Notes: generated by a model from the sequence alone, not told the origin. A stretch of DNA of 64,000 bases from Flavobacterium nitratireducens (GCF_029625335.1 NZ_CP121111.1:868001-932000), one strand, 5' to 3'. Positions 28,910 through 39,666 are shown, counted from the first letter of the stretch. Numbers and translations are program-made.

Positions 28910-29968
28910 CTAAGGTTTTTTGAAAACAATCGTAAAAATTGCTCCTTTATTTTTCCCTTCACTACTTGCTATTAGCAAACCATTATTTCTTTCAATAATT
29001 TGCTTACACAAATACATTCCAATTCCTGTAGAAGCTTCTTTAAAAGTACCCAATCTGCTCATTTTTGTGAATTTGTCAAATATTTTTTGACTATCATCAC
29101 TATCAAATCCAATACCTTGATCAATTACTTTTATGAAAACACACTTTTCATCGCTATAAGTATGAATTTTAATTTCAGAATCTAAAAAAGAAAACTTTAC
29201 AGCATTACTAAGCAAATTATAAATCACCCGGGTTAATAATTCCGGATTAATTATTAAATCGGCAGATTTTAAATCAAATTGCTCAACAAATTTAATTTTC
29301 TTTGCAAGCGCACATTGTATTGTCTGACTTTCTACAGCATGAATAATTTTTTCTAAATCAATTGTTTTGACTTCACAAGCTGTTTGCAACATTTCATCCT
29401 GTTCTTTCAACATTTTAATAAAATTTTCAATATATTGAAATTGCTCTGTTGTTGATTCACAAATCATTTCAGCTAATTCTTTTACTTCATTTGATGGATT
29501 GGTTTCTAAAATCATCGTTGCCAACGATTTGGGATTTCCAGCAAAAGTTTTTAAATCATGAGAAAGCAAATAAATCAGGTTTTGCTTCTCATTCATAAAA
29601 GTTTCGCTTTCTAAAATAGAATTATGAATATTTGACAGCAATAAACCCGCCTCATCCTAAAAATGAATTGGTAAATCTGTAATAATTCTTTTTAATTTAT
29701 ACTCATTCAACGCTTTGGAGGCTAATTCAATTGGCTGAATTAATTTTTTCAAAACCAATAAAGTAACTGCTGTAGCAATCAGAGTCATCACTAATGAAAA
29801 AACAAGTAAGCTTGTGGTAGTAAAATTTGTTTTAGCAAAAAGTACAAAAAACAAAATCCCTATCAATGGAATATGGATTCCGATAAAAGCAACAAAAAGA
29901 AACTTAAACACATAACTATTTCTAAAGAATCCAATAGACGATAATTTTTGATAAAACTGCATAAACAA
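28910..29968 (-). pseudogene. Sensor histidine kinase interrupted by one in-frame TAG
   Basis: One continuous frame of 353 codons with a single TAG at 29657-29659 (codon 104). The N-terminal part has two transmembrane helices (about residues 22-43 and 52-73) and the start of a linker. After the TAG, the frame continues DEAGLLLSNIHNS, then the phosphoacceptor box LSHDLKT, an N box (NLLSNAVKFS), G1 (DQGIGFD) and G2 (TGIGMYL). It is therefore a membrane histidine kinase. No response regulator is adjacent. The stop removes all kinase domains from the first product. A restart at the TTG at 29641 would give a soluble kinase without sensor. Whether the TAG is real cannot be told here. Confidence 0.85.
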
Positions 29969-30071
29969 TTAAATTTAATAGCGAATTCAAACGTATTAAA
30001 AATAACATTTTTCTTATAAAAAACATTTTATCACTAACAATTACTTTAAAATAACTTCAAAATAATTTTGT

Positions 30072-30079
30072 TAGCTTTG
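30072..30079 (+). promoter_or_regulatory. Bacteroidota -7 box TAGCTTTG
   Basis: Fits TAnnTTTG, but it ends only 5 bases before the ATG at 30085. A start site about 7 bases downstream would fall on the codon, so translation may begin at the ATG at 30112 or the transcript is leaderless. Confidence 0.45.
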
Positions 30080-30084
30080 TTTTT

Positions 30085-30756
30085 ATGATTCATAAAATCA
30101 AAAATAGTTTAATGAGTGAGAGCGCATCAATGCTGGACTGGCCTTATTTAGCAAAATACCGACAAGAAAATGCAAAACTTCCGCCTTCGGAATCCAGTGA
30201 AAACCGGGTAGTATTTTTAGGTGATTCTATAACGGAATTTTGGAGTAAAGAACATGCTCTTTTTTCAGAAAATAAGAATTTCATCAATCGGGGAATCAGC
30301 GGACAAACCACACCACAAATGTTACTTCGTTTCAGAGCCGATGTAATTGACTTAAAACCTTCAATAGTAGTGATATTAGCTGGAGGCAATGATATTGCCG
30401 GAAACACAGGATTCGCAACCATCGAAATGATTACTCACAATATTTTTTCAATGATTGAATTAGCTCAATTTCACCAAATACAAGTGATTCTTTGTTCGGT
30501 ATTACCTGCCAATTTCTTCTATTGGAATCCAAAAGAAAAACCAGCCGAACGTATTATCGAACTAAATGAAGCTTTAGAACACTATGCAACCACTAAACAA
30601 ATTACTTATGTAGATTATTATTCGGCAATGGTGGATGATGAAAAAGGCTTGAAATCGGAATTATCCGAAGACCGCGTTCATCCCAACACGAGAGGTTATG
30701 AAATAATGAGTCTGCTAATTCAAAAAGCCATACAACTAACTTTAAACAATCAATAA
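30085..30756 (+). CDS. SGNH/GDSL-family hydrolase (223 aa; 214 aa if started at 30112)
   Basis: All four blocks of the family are visible: VFLGDSITEFW (block I, Ser), RGISGQTTPQ (block II, Gly), ILAGGNDIAG (block III, Asn) and EDRVHPNTRGY (block V, Asp and His). It lacks a clear signal peptide, so the enzyme is probably cytoplasmic. It may hydrolyse an ester or acetyl group on sugars or lipids; the substrate is unknown. The next gene, 10 bases on, is an aldo/keto reductase, so a shared metabolic role is possible. A -7 box right before the first ATG makes the second ATG at 30112 an alternative. Confidence 0.85.
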   Translation: MIHKIKNSLMSESASMLDWPYLAKYRQENAKLPPSESSENRVVFLGDSITEFWSKEHALFSENKNFINRGISGQTTPQMLLRFRADVIDLKPSIVVILAGGNDIAGNTGFATIEMITHNIFSMIELAQFHQIQVILCSVLPANFFYWNPKEKPAERIIELNEALEHYATTKQITYVDYYSAMVDDEKGLKSELSEDRVHPNTRGYEIMSLLIQKAIQLTLNNQ

Positions 30757-30766
30757 TAACAATAAA

Positions 30767-31753
30767 ATGAACTATCGTAAACTAGGAAAAACAAATTTTG
30801 AAATATCTGAAATTGCTTTGGGAACCTGGCAAGTAGGTGGAAAATGGGGTTCTCTCTTTAATGATCAATCTGCCGATGAACTCTTAAACACTGCCATCGA
30901 CAAAGGAATCAATTTTATTGACACTGCCGATGTTTACGAAAATGGATTGAGCGAAAAAGCGGTTGGAAGATTGGTTCGTTCTCGTTCAGAACGCATTTAT
31001 GTAGCTACCAAATGTGGTCGCCACATCAATCCGCATGTCAATGAAGGCTACCAGCCAAAAGTTTTGCAAAAATATGTGGAAGACAGTTTACAAAGATTAG
31101 GATTGGAAACACTTGATTTAATCCAATTGCACTGTCCGCCTACAGAAGTATATTATCGTCCGGAAATTTTTGAACTTTTTGACAAATTAAAACAAGAAGG
31201 TAAAATTTTAAATTTAGGTGTTAGTGTCGAAAAAGTAGAAGAAGGACTTAAGGCTATCGAATTTCCTAATGTAACTTCAGTTCAAATTATTTTCAACCTG
31301 TTTAGACAACGTCCATCTGAATTATTCTTCAAAGAAGCACAAAAAAAAGATGTTGGTATCATTGTCCGTGTTCCTTTAGCGAGCGGTCTACTAACTGGAA
31401 AATTTTCTGAAAAATCTATTTTTGACAGCAAAGACCATCGTTTTTTCAATCGTGAAGGCGCGGCTTTTGACAAAGGAGAAACCTTCTCAGGAGTTAATTA
31501 CGAATTAGGTTTGATTGCTGTGAACGAACTTAAAAAATTATTCCCTGAGGTACAAAACCTGGCTCCGATTGCCTTACAATGGATTTTAAGTTTCCCTGAA
31601 GTGAGTTGTATCATTCCGGGTGCATCAACTGAAAGTCATGTTTTATCCAATCTTTCCACTTTGGATTTACCAGCTTTAACTCCTGAAAAAATTGCAGCAA
31701 TGAATGCTATTTATGAGCAGTACATCAAAAAAGAGGTGCATCATCTTTGGTAA
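30767..31753 (+). CDS. Aldo/keto reductase (328 aa)
   Basis: A TIM-barrel NADPH-dependent oxidoreductase with the catalytic tetrad in order: D52 and Y57 in IDTADVYENG, the lysine in VATKCGRH, and the histidine in IQLHCPP. The C-terminal cofactor part has IPGASTESHV. Members reduce aldehydes and sugars; this one's substrate cannot be read from the sequence. It lies 10 bases after the SGNH hydrolase and ends at a clear terminator. Confidence 0.88.
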   Translation: MNYRKLGKTNFEISEIALGTWQVGGKWGSLFNDQSADELLNTAIDKGINFIDTADVYENGLSEKAVGRLVRSRSERIYVATKCGRHINPHVNEGYQPKVLQKYVEDSLQRLGLETLDLIQLHCPPTEVYYRPEIFELFDKLKQEGKILNLGVSVEKVEEGLKAIEFPNVTSVQIIFNLFRQRPSELFFKEAQKKDVGIIVRVPLASGLLTGKFSEKSIFDSKDHRFFNREGAAFDKGETFSGVNYELGLIAVNELKKLFPEVQNLAPIALQWILSFPEVSCIIPGASTESHVLSNLSTLDLPALTPEKIAAMNAIYEQYIKKEVHHLW

Positions 31754-31761
31754 AAAAAACA

Positions 31762-31790
31762 AAACCCAACATATTCCATGTTGGGTTTAA
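31762..31790. terminator. Bidirectional terminator
   Basis: A perfect 11-base stem AAACCCAACAT / ATGTTGGGTTT with loop ATTCC lies between convergent genes. An A run precedes it, and T-rich sequence follows. Confidence 0.85.
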
Positions 31791-31813
31791 TTTTACCTTC
31801 AAAATTACTGTTA

Positions 31814-32821
31814 TTACCTGCCTTCATAATTAGGGCATCCAAAACATTTGACACTAAAATCAAACTGATAGGTTAAGGACAATTCATAAATTCCTCCTGT
31901 CCTTCCCATTTTGGAAGTTGTAAAATCATGCGAAAGACCAAATTTGAAATTTTCATATTGCAAACCTCCGTAAAAATTAACTGAGGTCACCAAATGACTA
32001 TCCTGAGCTTTTGCCAAAGGATTCATAGCAGTAGATACTCCTAAAAAAAGCGTTCTGAACATAATGGAAGAGCCTAAATCCAATCGATTAAATTGACCCT
32101 GATTCATATAATTGGCTGACACCATAAACTTTGTTTCATAAGGAAAACTAACCACATCCAAATAATCGGCCACCAAAAATTCATAACCCACACTTGCCGA
32201 AAAGAACATATTCAGAGGAAGATTTTTTTCATCTACCAATGAAATATTGGGTTTATTAATGTGCTTTAATGACAAACCAATCCAAGCTTCATCACTGCTA
32301 AATAACAATCCGGCAGAGAAATCAAAAAAACTGAATTTATCGTGAAAATTGGACGGATCATTTGTCTGATTATTAATGGTACCAGAATCAATATTAATTT
32401 GATCTCCTAAGACTAAATTATTAAACCCAAAAGATTTAGTTCCAAAACCAACTTCAATTGCAGGTCTAACGGCCCATCTGTCATTTAAAGCAACTTTATA
32501 GGCATAATTCAGATTCAATTGGGTAAAATTATAATGCGTAAAATTCTCTCTGTGACTCAACACACTTCCTCCAATTCCACTATTAAGATTATCATTCCAT
32601 CTATTTAAAAATGCATAGTCTGTATCAACTTTTAAATTCAAATCAGGCCATTGGGAGCGATGAATAATACCCGCTGAAGTGGTTTCCAAAAAACCGGAAT
32701 AAGCTGGATTTAAGGTTTGAGGAACAATGAAATATTGCGTAAAAATGGGATCTTGTGCTTTTACTACGGTAAAAAAGAAACAAGTACAAATTGTAAATAG
32801 TATTTTAAATTTCATTCTCAT
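31814..32821 (-). CDS. PorP/SprF family T9SS outer-membrane protein (335 aa)
   Basis: Has a signal peptide and then the PorP/SprF signature: QDPIFTQYFIVPQTLNPAYSG, HRSQWP, and repeated beta strands ending SLTYQF. These barrel proteins assist secretion or surface attachment of a partner protein with a type B sorting domain in gliding Flavobacteria. Its start codon overlaps the stop of the giant adhesin by one base (TAATG), so both are made together, as in sprB-sprF pairs. It is therefore the likely partner of that adhesin. Confidence 0.92.
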   Translation of the reverse strand: MRMKFKILFTICTCFFFTVVKAQDPIFTQYFIVPQTLNPAYSGFLETTSAGIIHRSQWPDLNLKVDTDYAFLNRWNDNLNSGIGGSVLSHRENFTHYNFTQLNLNYAYKVALNDRWAVRPAIEVGFGTKSFGFNNLVLGDQINIDSGTINNQTNDPSNFHDKFSFFDFSAGLLFSSDEAWIGLSLKHINKPNISLVDEKNLPLNMFFSASVGYEFLVADYLDVVSFPYETKFMVSANYMNQGQFNRLDLGSSIMFRTLFLGVSTAMNPLAKAQDSHLVTSVNFYGGLQYENFKFGLSHDFTTSKMGRTGGIYELSLTYQFDFSVKCFGCPNYEGR

Positions 32822-35800
32822 TATTTTATAAGTACAAATGCACCCTGGTCTTTTATAATTGCTCCGTAAAATGTTTTGGCTGTCACTTTGAAATAATAAT
32901 TTCCATTTTCAGCCTCCTGATTTTTTATCATTCCATCCCAGCCTTTAATCGTTTCACCTGTTTCAGAATAAATCAATCCTCCCCAGGTATCATACACATC
33001 AAATATTATATTGGATAAACCTTTAAAAGCTGGTAAAAAATAATCGTTTACACCATCTTTATTAGGCGTAAAAGCATTAGGATACATTAAATTATATCCT
33101 TTTTTAATTTCCAGTTTTAGCGTATAATTATAAGCACATCCCAAAGGATACGTCACTCTTTGATTGATAATATAGCTTCCTTCTTTTTTAAAAATATGGA
33201 CAGGATTAATTTCATCTGACAAAGAACCGTCACCAAAATCCCATGAAATAGCAATAAAACCATCTGTTGCTGTATTGGTAAATTGGACTGGGTCTTCGAT
33301 AGAATAAAAACCATAAGTAGTAAAACCATAAGAATTAGTCGTAAACGAAGGACTTCCTAATTTCGGAATAGCTACATTAAAACTATAATTAGCTTTACAG
33401 CCTAAAGCATCCGTAACATTTAATACAATAGTTCCGTTTTGGTTGGTACTCATCATTTCATTATTGGCTCCGCTTACAGCACCACTAGACCAGCTTAATT
33501 GGTATGGAGGAAGGCCTCCTGAAACCTGAGCTGTAAAGTTTTGTTTTACCTCTTTGGTATCACAATTCACATCCGTTTTTGTAGTAACACCAATAACAAT
33601 CGGCGGCGGTCGGTTTATCGAATACTGAGCTGTTTTTACACAACCTCTTGCATCGGTTACAGTTACCAAATAATTTCCGGCTGGCACATTGTTTAAATCT
33701 TCGGTTGATACACCATTTGACCATGAATAAGTAAACGGAGCCGTCCCTCCTGAAACTAAAAGATTAATAGCTCCACTATTCGCGTTATCACAATCCAATG
33801 CGTGGCTAACATTGGCCGAAAGTACTAAAGGCTGCGGTTCCTGAATGACAAATGTTCGAACAATTTGGCAAGGCGTTCCATCTGAAATGGTTGCAGTATA
33901 AGTACCTGATCCTAAATTATTTCTGGTTAATCCCGAAGTACTGCCGTCACTCCAGACTAAAGTAATCGGTGCTTTTCCTCCTACTAAATTCAAAGCTATA
34001 CTTCCGTCATGAGCGCCAAAACAGCTGATGTCTTTTTTTACCGGATTAACCGTAAAAATGGGCGCATCAGGAATAGTAATAGTTTGGGACTTTTTACATC
34101 CTGCATTATCAGTCACCAAAATGGTATAATCACCCGCAGATAAATTTGTTTGATTTAAGGTCGTAGCCAAATTATTCCAGGTATATTGATAAGGCGGAAT
34201 TCCGCCTGAAATAGTAGCTGTAATCGAAGCATTATTAGCCCCATAACATAAAATGGGAGTGGTACTATAAGTAACTTTTATTTCAGCAGATTGTGTGATG
34301 GTCACCGATAGATTTTTCGAACAGGCCTGACTGTCGGTCACTATTAAATCATAAGTTCCGGCAACTATATTGGTTAAATTTTGAGTTGAACTCGTAAAAC
34401 CATTAGGTCCTGTCCATGCAAAATTATAACCCGAACCAGCAGCTACACCTCCGCTAACATCAACCGTAATACTTCCTGTCGCATCACCATAACAAACGAC
34501 ATCCTTTTTATCATTTAAACTAACCACTAAAAGCGGTGGTTCAATAATAGTATAAGAAGCGGTTTTAGGACCACAATTATTGGCATCGCTAACCGAAACA
34601 ACATAATTACCCGGGCCTAAATTGGAAATATCCTGAGTATTGGCAAATGGAGCGCCGTTTTTCGTCCAAGCATAAGTATAATTTCCTGTTCCTCCTGTTA
34701 CACTAATATCAACGCTACCATTCGCACTGCCTAAACAACTGATATCTTTTTTAGTAACTAATGCAATAACAATATCATTAGGTTCTGTAATGGTATAACT
34801 TTTTGAAAACGGACAATTTCCATTATCGGTTATGCTTAAATTATAGCTCCCAGGTTGCAAGTTTGAAATTGAAGTTGCTGACGAACTAAAACCATTAGGA
34901 CCTGTCCAGGAAATTGTATACGGAGCACCTGACGAAAAAGGAATTCCTCCTGTAATATTAGTCGAAATAGAAGCGGTATTGGTCCCAAAACATTTATTAT
35001 CATTAATCACTACATTGGCATTAATAGCCGGATTTACCGTAACCGAAACGGTAAAAGTATTTCCAACACAAGTCCCTGATGTTGGAGTAACAGTATAGGT
35101 TACTACAGCAGGATTTATAGAGGTATTTATTAATGTTTGGCTAATATTTGTTTGTGGAGTTGATTGAGCACTGGCCCCTGTGATTGTCCCTGCAGGACTA
35201 ATCGAAGGGGTTGTCCAGGTATAAGTAGTACCTGTTGGAATAATATTAGAACCGGAAGCTGCAGGAGTAACTACAAATGTATTAGAACTACAAATAATGG
35301 CACTTTCAGCAGCAATACTCGGTTTAGGATTTACTACAACCGCTGTTGCATTGGTAGTAACAACACCACAAGCACCTGCCAAAGAAGGAAAAGTAATTAC
35401 ACAATAATAATAGGTTGTTCCTGTAGCTGCTGCTGACGGAGCATAGGTTGAACTATTACTTCCTGTTAAAAGAGTTCCTCCGGTATTCGAATTAGAAGTA
35501 TTAGAATACCATTGATAAGTAGGTATTCCAACTCCATTACTTATCGTAAAAGACAAAGTTGTAGGAGTACCACCCAAACAAACTGTACTAGGTGTAGGTT
35601 GAACAGAAATCGTTGGTGAAACACTTACCTGTACTGATGCCACAGCACTTTTTACAGAACATCCTGCTCCTGTTTGCGTCAACACACAATAATAATATAA
35701 CGTACCCGCAGTAGTTGTTAATGGCATATATGTGGCACTTGTGGCACCGCCAATAGCTGTACCCGATGTTGTATTATTAACATTATTCTGATACCATTGA

Positions 35801-38800
35801 TAAGAAAAAGCACCATTACCTCCTGAACCTGCAACATTTAATGCTGTTGCAGTTTCACCCTGACACAAAACCTGACTGGCCATTGGTTGTGTTGTTATTG
35901 TAGGTGGAGTTAAAACAGTTACTTGAGCCACATTACTGGTTACCGAACCACAACCACTACCACCAGAATTCACAACAACATAGTAATAGTAATCACCTGC
36001 AATGGTATAAACAGGAGGAGTGTAATTATTATTTATCGCCCCTGAAATTATTGTACCGCCTGAATTAGAATTAGTTGTATTCGAATACCATTGATACGTA
36101 GCTGTTCCTGTTCCTCCCGAAGGAGTCACCGATAATGCAGAAGCAATTGTTGAACCGGTACATATCGTTTGAGTTGCTAACGGCTGTGAAATGGTCGGTT
36201 GTGCAGTCACCGCTACCGACGCTATATTCGAAGTCAAATTAGAACATCCTCCGGAAGATAAGGTCACTACATTATAATAATAAACCGTTCCAATTGTAGT
36301 GGTTGGAGGATTATATGTTTTATTGGTTTCACCAGAAATTAATGTCCCTCCTACTGTAGAATTAGAAGTATTAGAATACCATTGATACGATGGCGTTCCG
36401 CTACTAGCATTTACAGCAACTGCCAACTGGCTAGCTGTTCCCCCTTGACAAACGGTACTTGAAACGGGTTGCGTCGTAAATACAGGCGCTGGATTAACAT
36501 TAATTACAAAATTAACCGATGTCCCCGAACAACTACCAATTTTAGGAGTTACCACATAGGTTACCGTTCCGGTAGCTGCATTAGTGGTGCTTATCACTTT
36601 TGAAGGAATGACAGTCCCTGAACCTGCCGGTGCATAACCCGAAATACCTGCTGTTGCACTTACTGTCCAACTAAAAGTAGTTGAAGGATCATCTGCGGTC
36701 AAATTAATATCCGAAGAAGAAGTCCCCGAACAAATCGTCTGACTTAAATTGGTATTAGTGATTGTTGGGGTTTTATTCACCGAAAAAGTTTGGGTAGCAG
36801 TAGCTGAAGCACCACATTCGTTAGTGACAACTAATGAAACCGTATAAGTCCCCGTTGTACTATAAGTAATCGTACCAGGGATTGCGGTATTGGCTGTTGC
36901 TGGCGTTCCTCCCGGAAAACTCCATGCATAGGTCAGCGTACTTGAAGCTGGTGCACAACTAGTAATTGTTGCTGTTGGATTGATTGTTGCTGTCCCACAA
37001 CTGTTCGGAATGGCAGCAATAGTAGCTGTTGGTGGCTTTTTAACTTCAACTGTTTGGGTTGTATTAACGCTTCCACAAGAATTAGTAGCTGTTAGTTTGA
37101 TGGTATAAATACCCGGAACAGTAAAATTATACGAAGCATTTTTAGTACTCTGACTGGCAATTGTTGCTGTTGTACCACAATTAGCTGCTGCATAAGTAAC
37201 TGTCCAAAGATAAGTTGGAGACAAACAAGCATTTGTTTCATCCGTTGTATTCGTTGTTGTAATTGCCAAAGGCGTACAACCTGAAGAATTACTAAGAGTA
37301 AATGATGGTGTTAATGCTCCTTCAACACAAATGGTTTTAGTTACAGGAGTTGAAGTACCACAATATCCCTGAGCCACTAAAGTTACTGTATAATTTCCTG
37401 CTGCTGTATAACTATGCGTTGGATTAATGGCTGAAGAAGTTGTTCCATCTCCAAAATCCCATGCATAAATTACGTTCTGGGTACAACTTTGACCATAACC
37501 TGTTGTTGAAGTATTTGTAAAAGTGACATTTGCATTTAAACACGCTTTAGGAGGAGCAGTGAAATTAGCTACCGGCTTGGAATAAACGGTTATATTAGAA
37601 ACAGAACTCTTTGTTTTTCCACAAGCGTTTGAAACAGTCAAAACAGCGATAAATTCTGCTTTAGGACAATTGGTTATTGTATAGGAATGTGGAATAGGAA
37701 AATTAAGTGATGCCGAAGGATTGGATGCATTAAAATAAATAGAACTCTGTAAATCTGTTTGAGTAAGACGTACAATTGCTGAACCATCACCATAATCAAT
37801 ATCATAAACCGTTCCTAATGAATTGGCTCCCCAGTTTGAAATTGTAAAATTTAATGGCGCTGTTGGAGCACATAAATTAACAGTACTTCCAGGACTCACA
37901 ATTCCCCCCGAAGGATTGGTTACATTTTTAATAACATAAATTACGGAATTACTACAACCATTTGTCCCCATAGCTGTAATAACCATATTATAAGCTCCGA
38001 CTAAATTATAAGTATGGGAAGCGGGAAAAGTCGCATTTGATAAAACTGCACTTCCATCACCCCAATCTATAGAATAAGAACTAATACAAGTTGAAGCAGA
38101 AGTATTTCCCACCTTTATTGAAAAAACAGGATTAGTAGCTGCATTGGCACAATTATTAAAAAGATCTACTGCAAAAGGATTATTTGCATCATTAAAACTA
38201 ATATCTGGCTTTTGTTTTACGGTAATCGTTTTGGACTTAGTTGCAGTACAACCATTTAAAGAAACTGTCAAAACTACGTTAAAGGTTTGGGTTCCACATC
38301 CTAAAGCTGTAAACTGATGCGTTGGAAATTGCAAATTAGACACTGCCGTTCCATCACCAAAATCCCAGGAATAAGTTATATTCCCTGTTCCTGAAACAGA
38401 GGGATCAAATTGAACCGTTGTTCCTGAGCATGCACCATTATTGGTAAATGTAAAATCAGCAGTAATAGGCGACCCAACAGTAACCGTTGCTGAACCTGTT
38501 TGTACAATTTCAGAGGTAGGATCTGCAGCATCATGTACACTTTCTAAATTATAAACAAAAACTCCAGCACTCGAGGTGGGAACAGAAAGAGTAACCGAAC
38601 TACTAACTGCTGATGTTGAAATTGTTTGTGCTGCTCCGCCATTCAATGTATAAGTAAAAGTATAGGGTGCCGTCCCTCCACTTCCGGTAAAAGTAATCAC
38701 CGGACTTGTACTTCCCTGACAAACCGTAGTTGTTCCGGTAATAGTAGCAGTAGGCGTAGCTAAAAAAGCCGATTTTTTATATTCAACATTATGATTTGGA

Positions 38801-38889
38801 TTAAAAAACGGAATTTTATTTCCGGCATTTATTTCGGTAATCGAACTAAATAAAATCCAAAATAAAATAATCGTGTAGAGTTGTTTCAT
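32821..38889 (-). CDS. Giant PKD/SprB-repeat surface protein with type B T9SS sorting domain (2022 aa)
   Basis: Signal peptide, then several PKD-like domains (WDFGDGTAVS, YAWDFGDGTTSS, HSYTAAGNY), a middle block of about six Ig-like 90-residue units with YQWYSNTSNS (about 800-1230), then about six to seven SprB-type repeats (KKDISCFGAHDGSI, LSAGDYTILVTDNAG). The last 90 residues (MYPNAFTPNKDGVNDYFLPA and GNYYFKVT) are the gliding-motility-associated C-terminal domain, a type B T9SS signal. It should be exported through T9SS and carried on the cell surface, as an adhesin for gliding or attachment. I chose the ATG at 38889 because it starts the signal peptide. PorP/SprF follows in a one-base overlap. 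Confidence 0.92.
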   Translation of the reverse strand: MKQLYTIILFWILFSSITEINAGNKIPFFNPNHNVEYKKSAFLATPTATITGTTTVCQGSTSPVITFTGSGGTAPYTFTYTLNGGAAQTISTSAVSSSVTLSVPTSSAGVFVYNLESVHDAADPTSEIVQTGSATVTVGSPITADFTFTNNGACSGTTVQFDPSVSGTGNITYSWDFGDGTAVSNLQFPTHQFTALGCGTQTFNVVLTVSLNGCTATKSKTITVKQKPDISFNDANNPFAVDLFNNCANAATNPVFSIKVGNTSASTCISSYSIDWGDGSAVLSNATFPASHTYNLVGAYNMVITAMGTNGCSNSVIYVIKNVTNPSGGIVSPGSTVNLCAPTAPLNFTISNWGANSLGTVYDIDYGDGSAIVRLTQTDLQSSIYFNASNPSASLNFPIPHSYTITNCPKAEFIAVLTVSNACGKTKSSVSNITVYSKPVANFTAPPKACLNANVTFTNTSTTGYGQSCTQNVIYAWDFGDGTTSSAINPTHSYTAAGNYTVTLVAQGYCGTSTPVTKTICVEGALTPSFTLSNSSGCTPLAITTTNTTDETNACLSPTYLWTVTYAAANCGTTATIASQSTKNASYNFTVPGIYTIKLTATNSCGSVNTTQTVEVKKPPTATIAAIPNSCGTATINPTATITSCAPASSTLTYAWSFPGGTPATANTAIPGTITYSTTGTYTVSLVVTNECGASATATQTFSVNKTPTITNTNLSQTICSGTSSSDINLTADDPSTTFSWTVSATAGISGYAPAGSGTVIPSKVISTTNAATGTVTYVVTPKIGSCSGTSVNFVINVNPAPVFTTQPVSSTVCQGGTASQLAVAVNASSGTPSYQWYSNTSNSTVGGTLISGETNKTYNPPTTTIGTVYYYNVVTLSSGGCSNLTSNIASVAVTAQPTISQPLATQTICTGSTIASALSVTPSGGTGTATYQWYSNTTNSNSGGTIISGAINNNYTPPVYTIAGDYYYYVVVNSGGSGCGSVTSNVAQVTVLTPPTITTQPMASQVLCQGETATALNVAGSGGNGAFSYQWYQNNVNNTTSGTAIGGATSATYMPLTTTAGTLYYYCVLTQTGAGCSVKSAVASVQVSVSPTISVQPTPSTVCLGGTPTTLSFTISNGVGIPTYQWYSNTSNSNTGGTLLTGSNSSTYAPSAAATGTTYYYCVITFPSLAGACGVVTTNATAVVVNPKPSIAAESAIICSSNTFVVTPAASGSNIIPTGTTYTWTTPSISPAGTITGASAQSTPQTNISQTLINTSINPAVVTYTVTPTSGTCVGNTFTVSVTVNPAINANVVINDNKCFGTNTASISTNITGGIPFSSGAPYTISWTGPNGFSSSATSISNLQPGSYNLSITDNGNCPFSKSYTITEPNDIVIALVTKKDISCLGSANGSVDISVTGGTGNYTYAWTKNGAPFANTQDISNLGPGNYVVSVSDANNCGPKTASYTIIEPPLLVVSLNDKKDVVCYGDATGSITVDVSGGVAAGSGYNFAWTGPNGFTSSTQNLTNIVAGTYDLIVTDSQACSKNLSVTITQSAEIKVTYSTTPILCYGANNASITATISGGIPPYQYTWNNLATTLNQTNLSAGDYTILVTDNAGCKKSQTITIPDAPIFTVNPVKKDISCFGAHDGSIALNLVGGKAPITLVWSDGSTSGLTRNNLGSGTYTATISDGTPCQIVRTFVIQEPQPLVLSANVSHALDCDNANSGAINLLVSGGTAPFTYSWSNGVSTEDLNNVPAGNYLVTVTDARGCVKTAQYSINRPPPIVIGVTTKTDVNCDTKEVKQNFTAQVSGGLPPYQLSWSSGAVSGANNEMMSTNQNGTIVLNVTDALGCKANYSFNVAIPKLGSPSFTTNSYGFTTYGFYSIEDPVQFTNTATDGFIAISWDFGDGSLSDEINPVHIFKKEGSYIINQRVTYPLGCAYNYTLKLEIKKGYNLMYPNAFTPNKDGVNDYFLPAFKGLSNIIFDVYDTWGGLIYSETGETIKGWDGMIKNQEAENGNYYFKVTAKTFYGAIIKDQGAFVLIK

Positions 38890-39085
38890 AAAGCTTTCTT
38901 TATATTTCTTGGGGTAAAATATCAAAGTCTACAAATATACTCTATATGCTTTTAAATCAGCATATTTTAACCACTTATATCGATGAAAAACACTGATTTT
39001 TGTATGCTATATTAGAATTTAAATCGAAACAACTTTCACTTTAAACAAATAACGAAAGCATTCCAACTTTTTACAAGAATAGTCT

Positions 39086-39535
39086 TTATTTCTTAACTTC
39101 CTCAAATACAAACTCTGGTTTAGAATAATCAATAGTATCCCCTTTTAAAAAGGAAGGAATCCCCATATATACTGAAATCACTCCTTTACCTAATAATAAT
39201 TTATTTTTCCGTTTCAACAAAGCGATGGGATATCTTTTTAAAACACCTCCACCATATGGAGAATAATAAAAACTGCCTTTAATAGTATCGCCAACAATAA
39301 TACCTCTTACCTCACCCGAATCTTTTCTGACTCCTTCGTATCGAATTTCATACTGGCCAAAAAAACTATTATTCTCTAGTTTAGTAAAACGAAGCAGTGC
39401 AGTATCTTTATCATTAATAGCACGATAAAAATACTGCTTACCATTTTTTATGCTGTTATCACAACTAGAAAATATTAGACAAAAAACAATTACCAACTGA
39501 ATTACTGCTTTTTTGAGTTTTAAAGAACTATTCAT
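39086..39535 (-). CDS. Small lipoprotein (149 aa), function unknown
   Basis: The signal peptide ends with a lipobox (CLIFSSC), so it is a lipoprotein. The rest is a small beta-rich domain (FFGQYEIRYEGVRKDSGEVR, then GVISVYMG) with no recognised motif. It stands alone between the adhesin and ilvD, reading leftwards. Confidence 0.65.
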   Translation of the reverse strand: MNSSLKLKKAVIQLVIVFCLIFSSCDNSIKNGKQYFYRAINDKDTALLRFTKLENNSFFGQYEIRYEGVRKDSGEVRGIIVGDTIKGSFYYSPYGGGVLKRYPIALLKRKNKLLLGKGVISVYMGIPSFLKGDTIDYSKPEFVFEEVKK

Positions 39536-39666
39536 TTTTATTAATCTTAAAACAAAGATATTAATACCACTTTTAAATTGGTCAAAACTTTTCCAAATAA
39601 GCGATTTTAAAGAAATATTATCAATGCTTTTCTATTTTCGGCAAAGATTTAACTTAAAAGATTACT

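Noticed and set aside
35164..35436. Plus-strand frame of 90 codons rich in Cys, Thr and Asn
   Set aside because: It is the reverse frame of the giant adhesin, and its odd composition follows from the Thr/Ser/Gly codons there.
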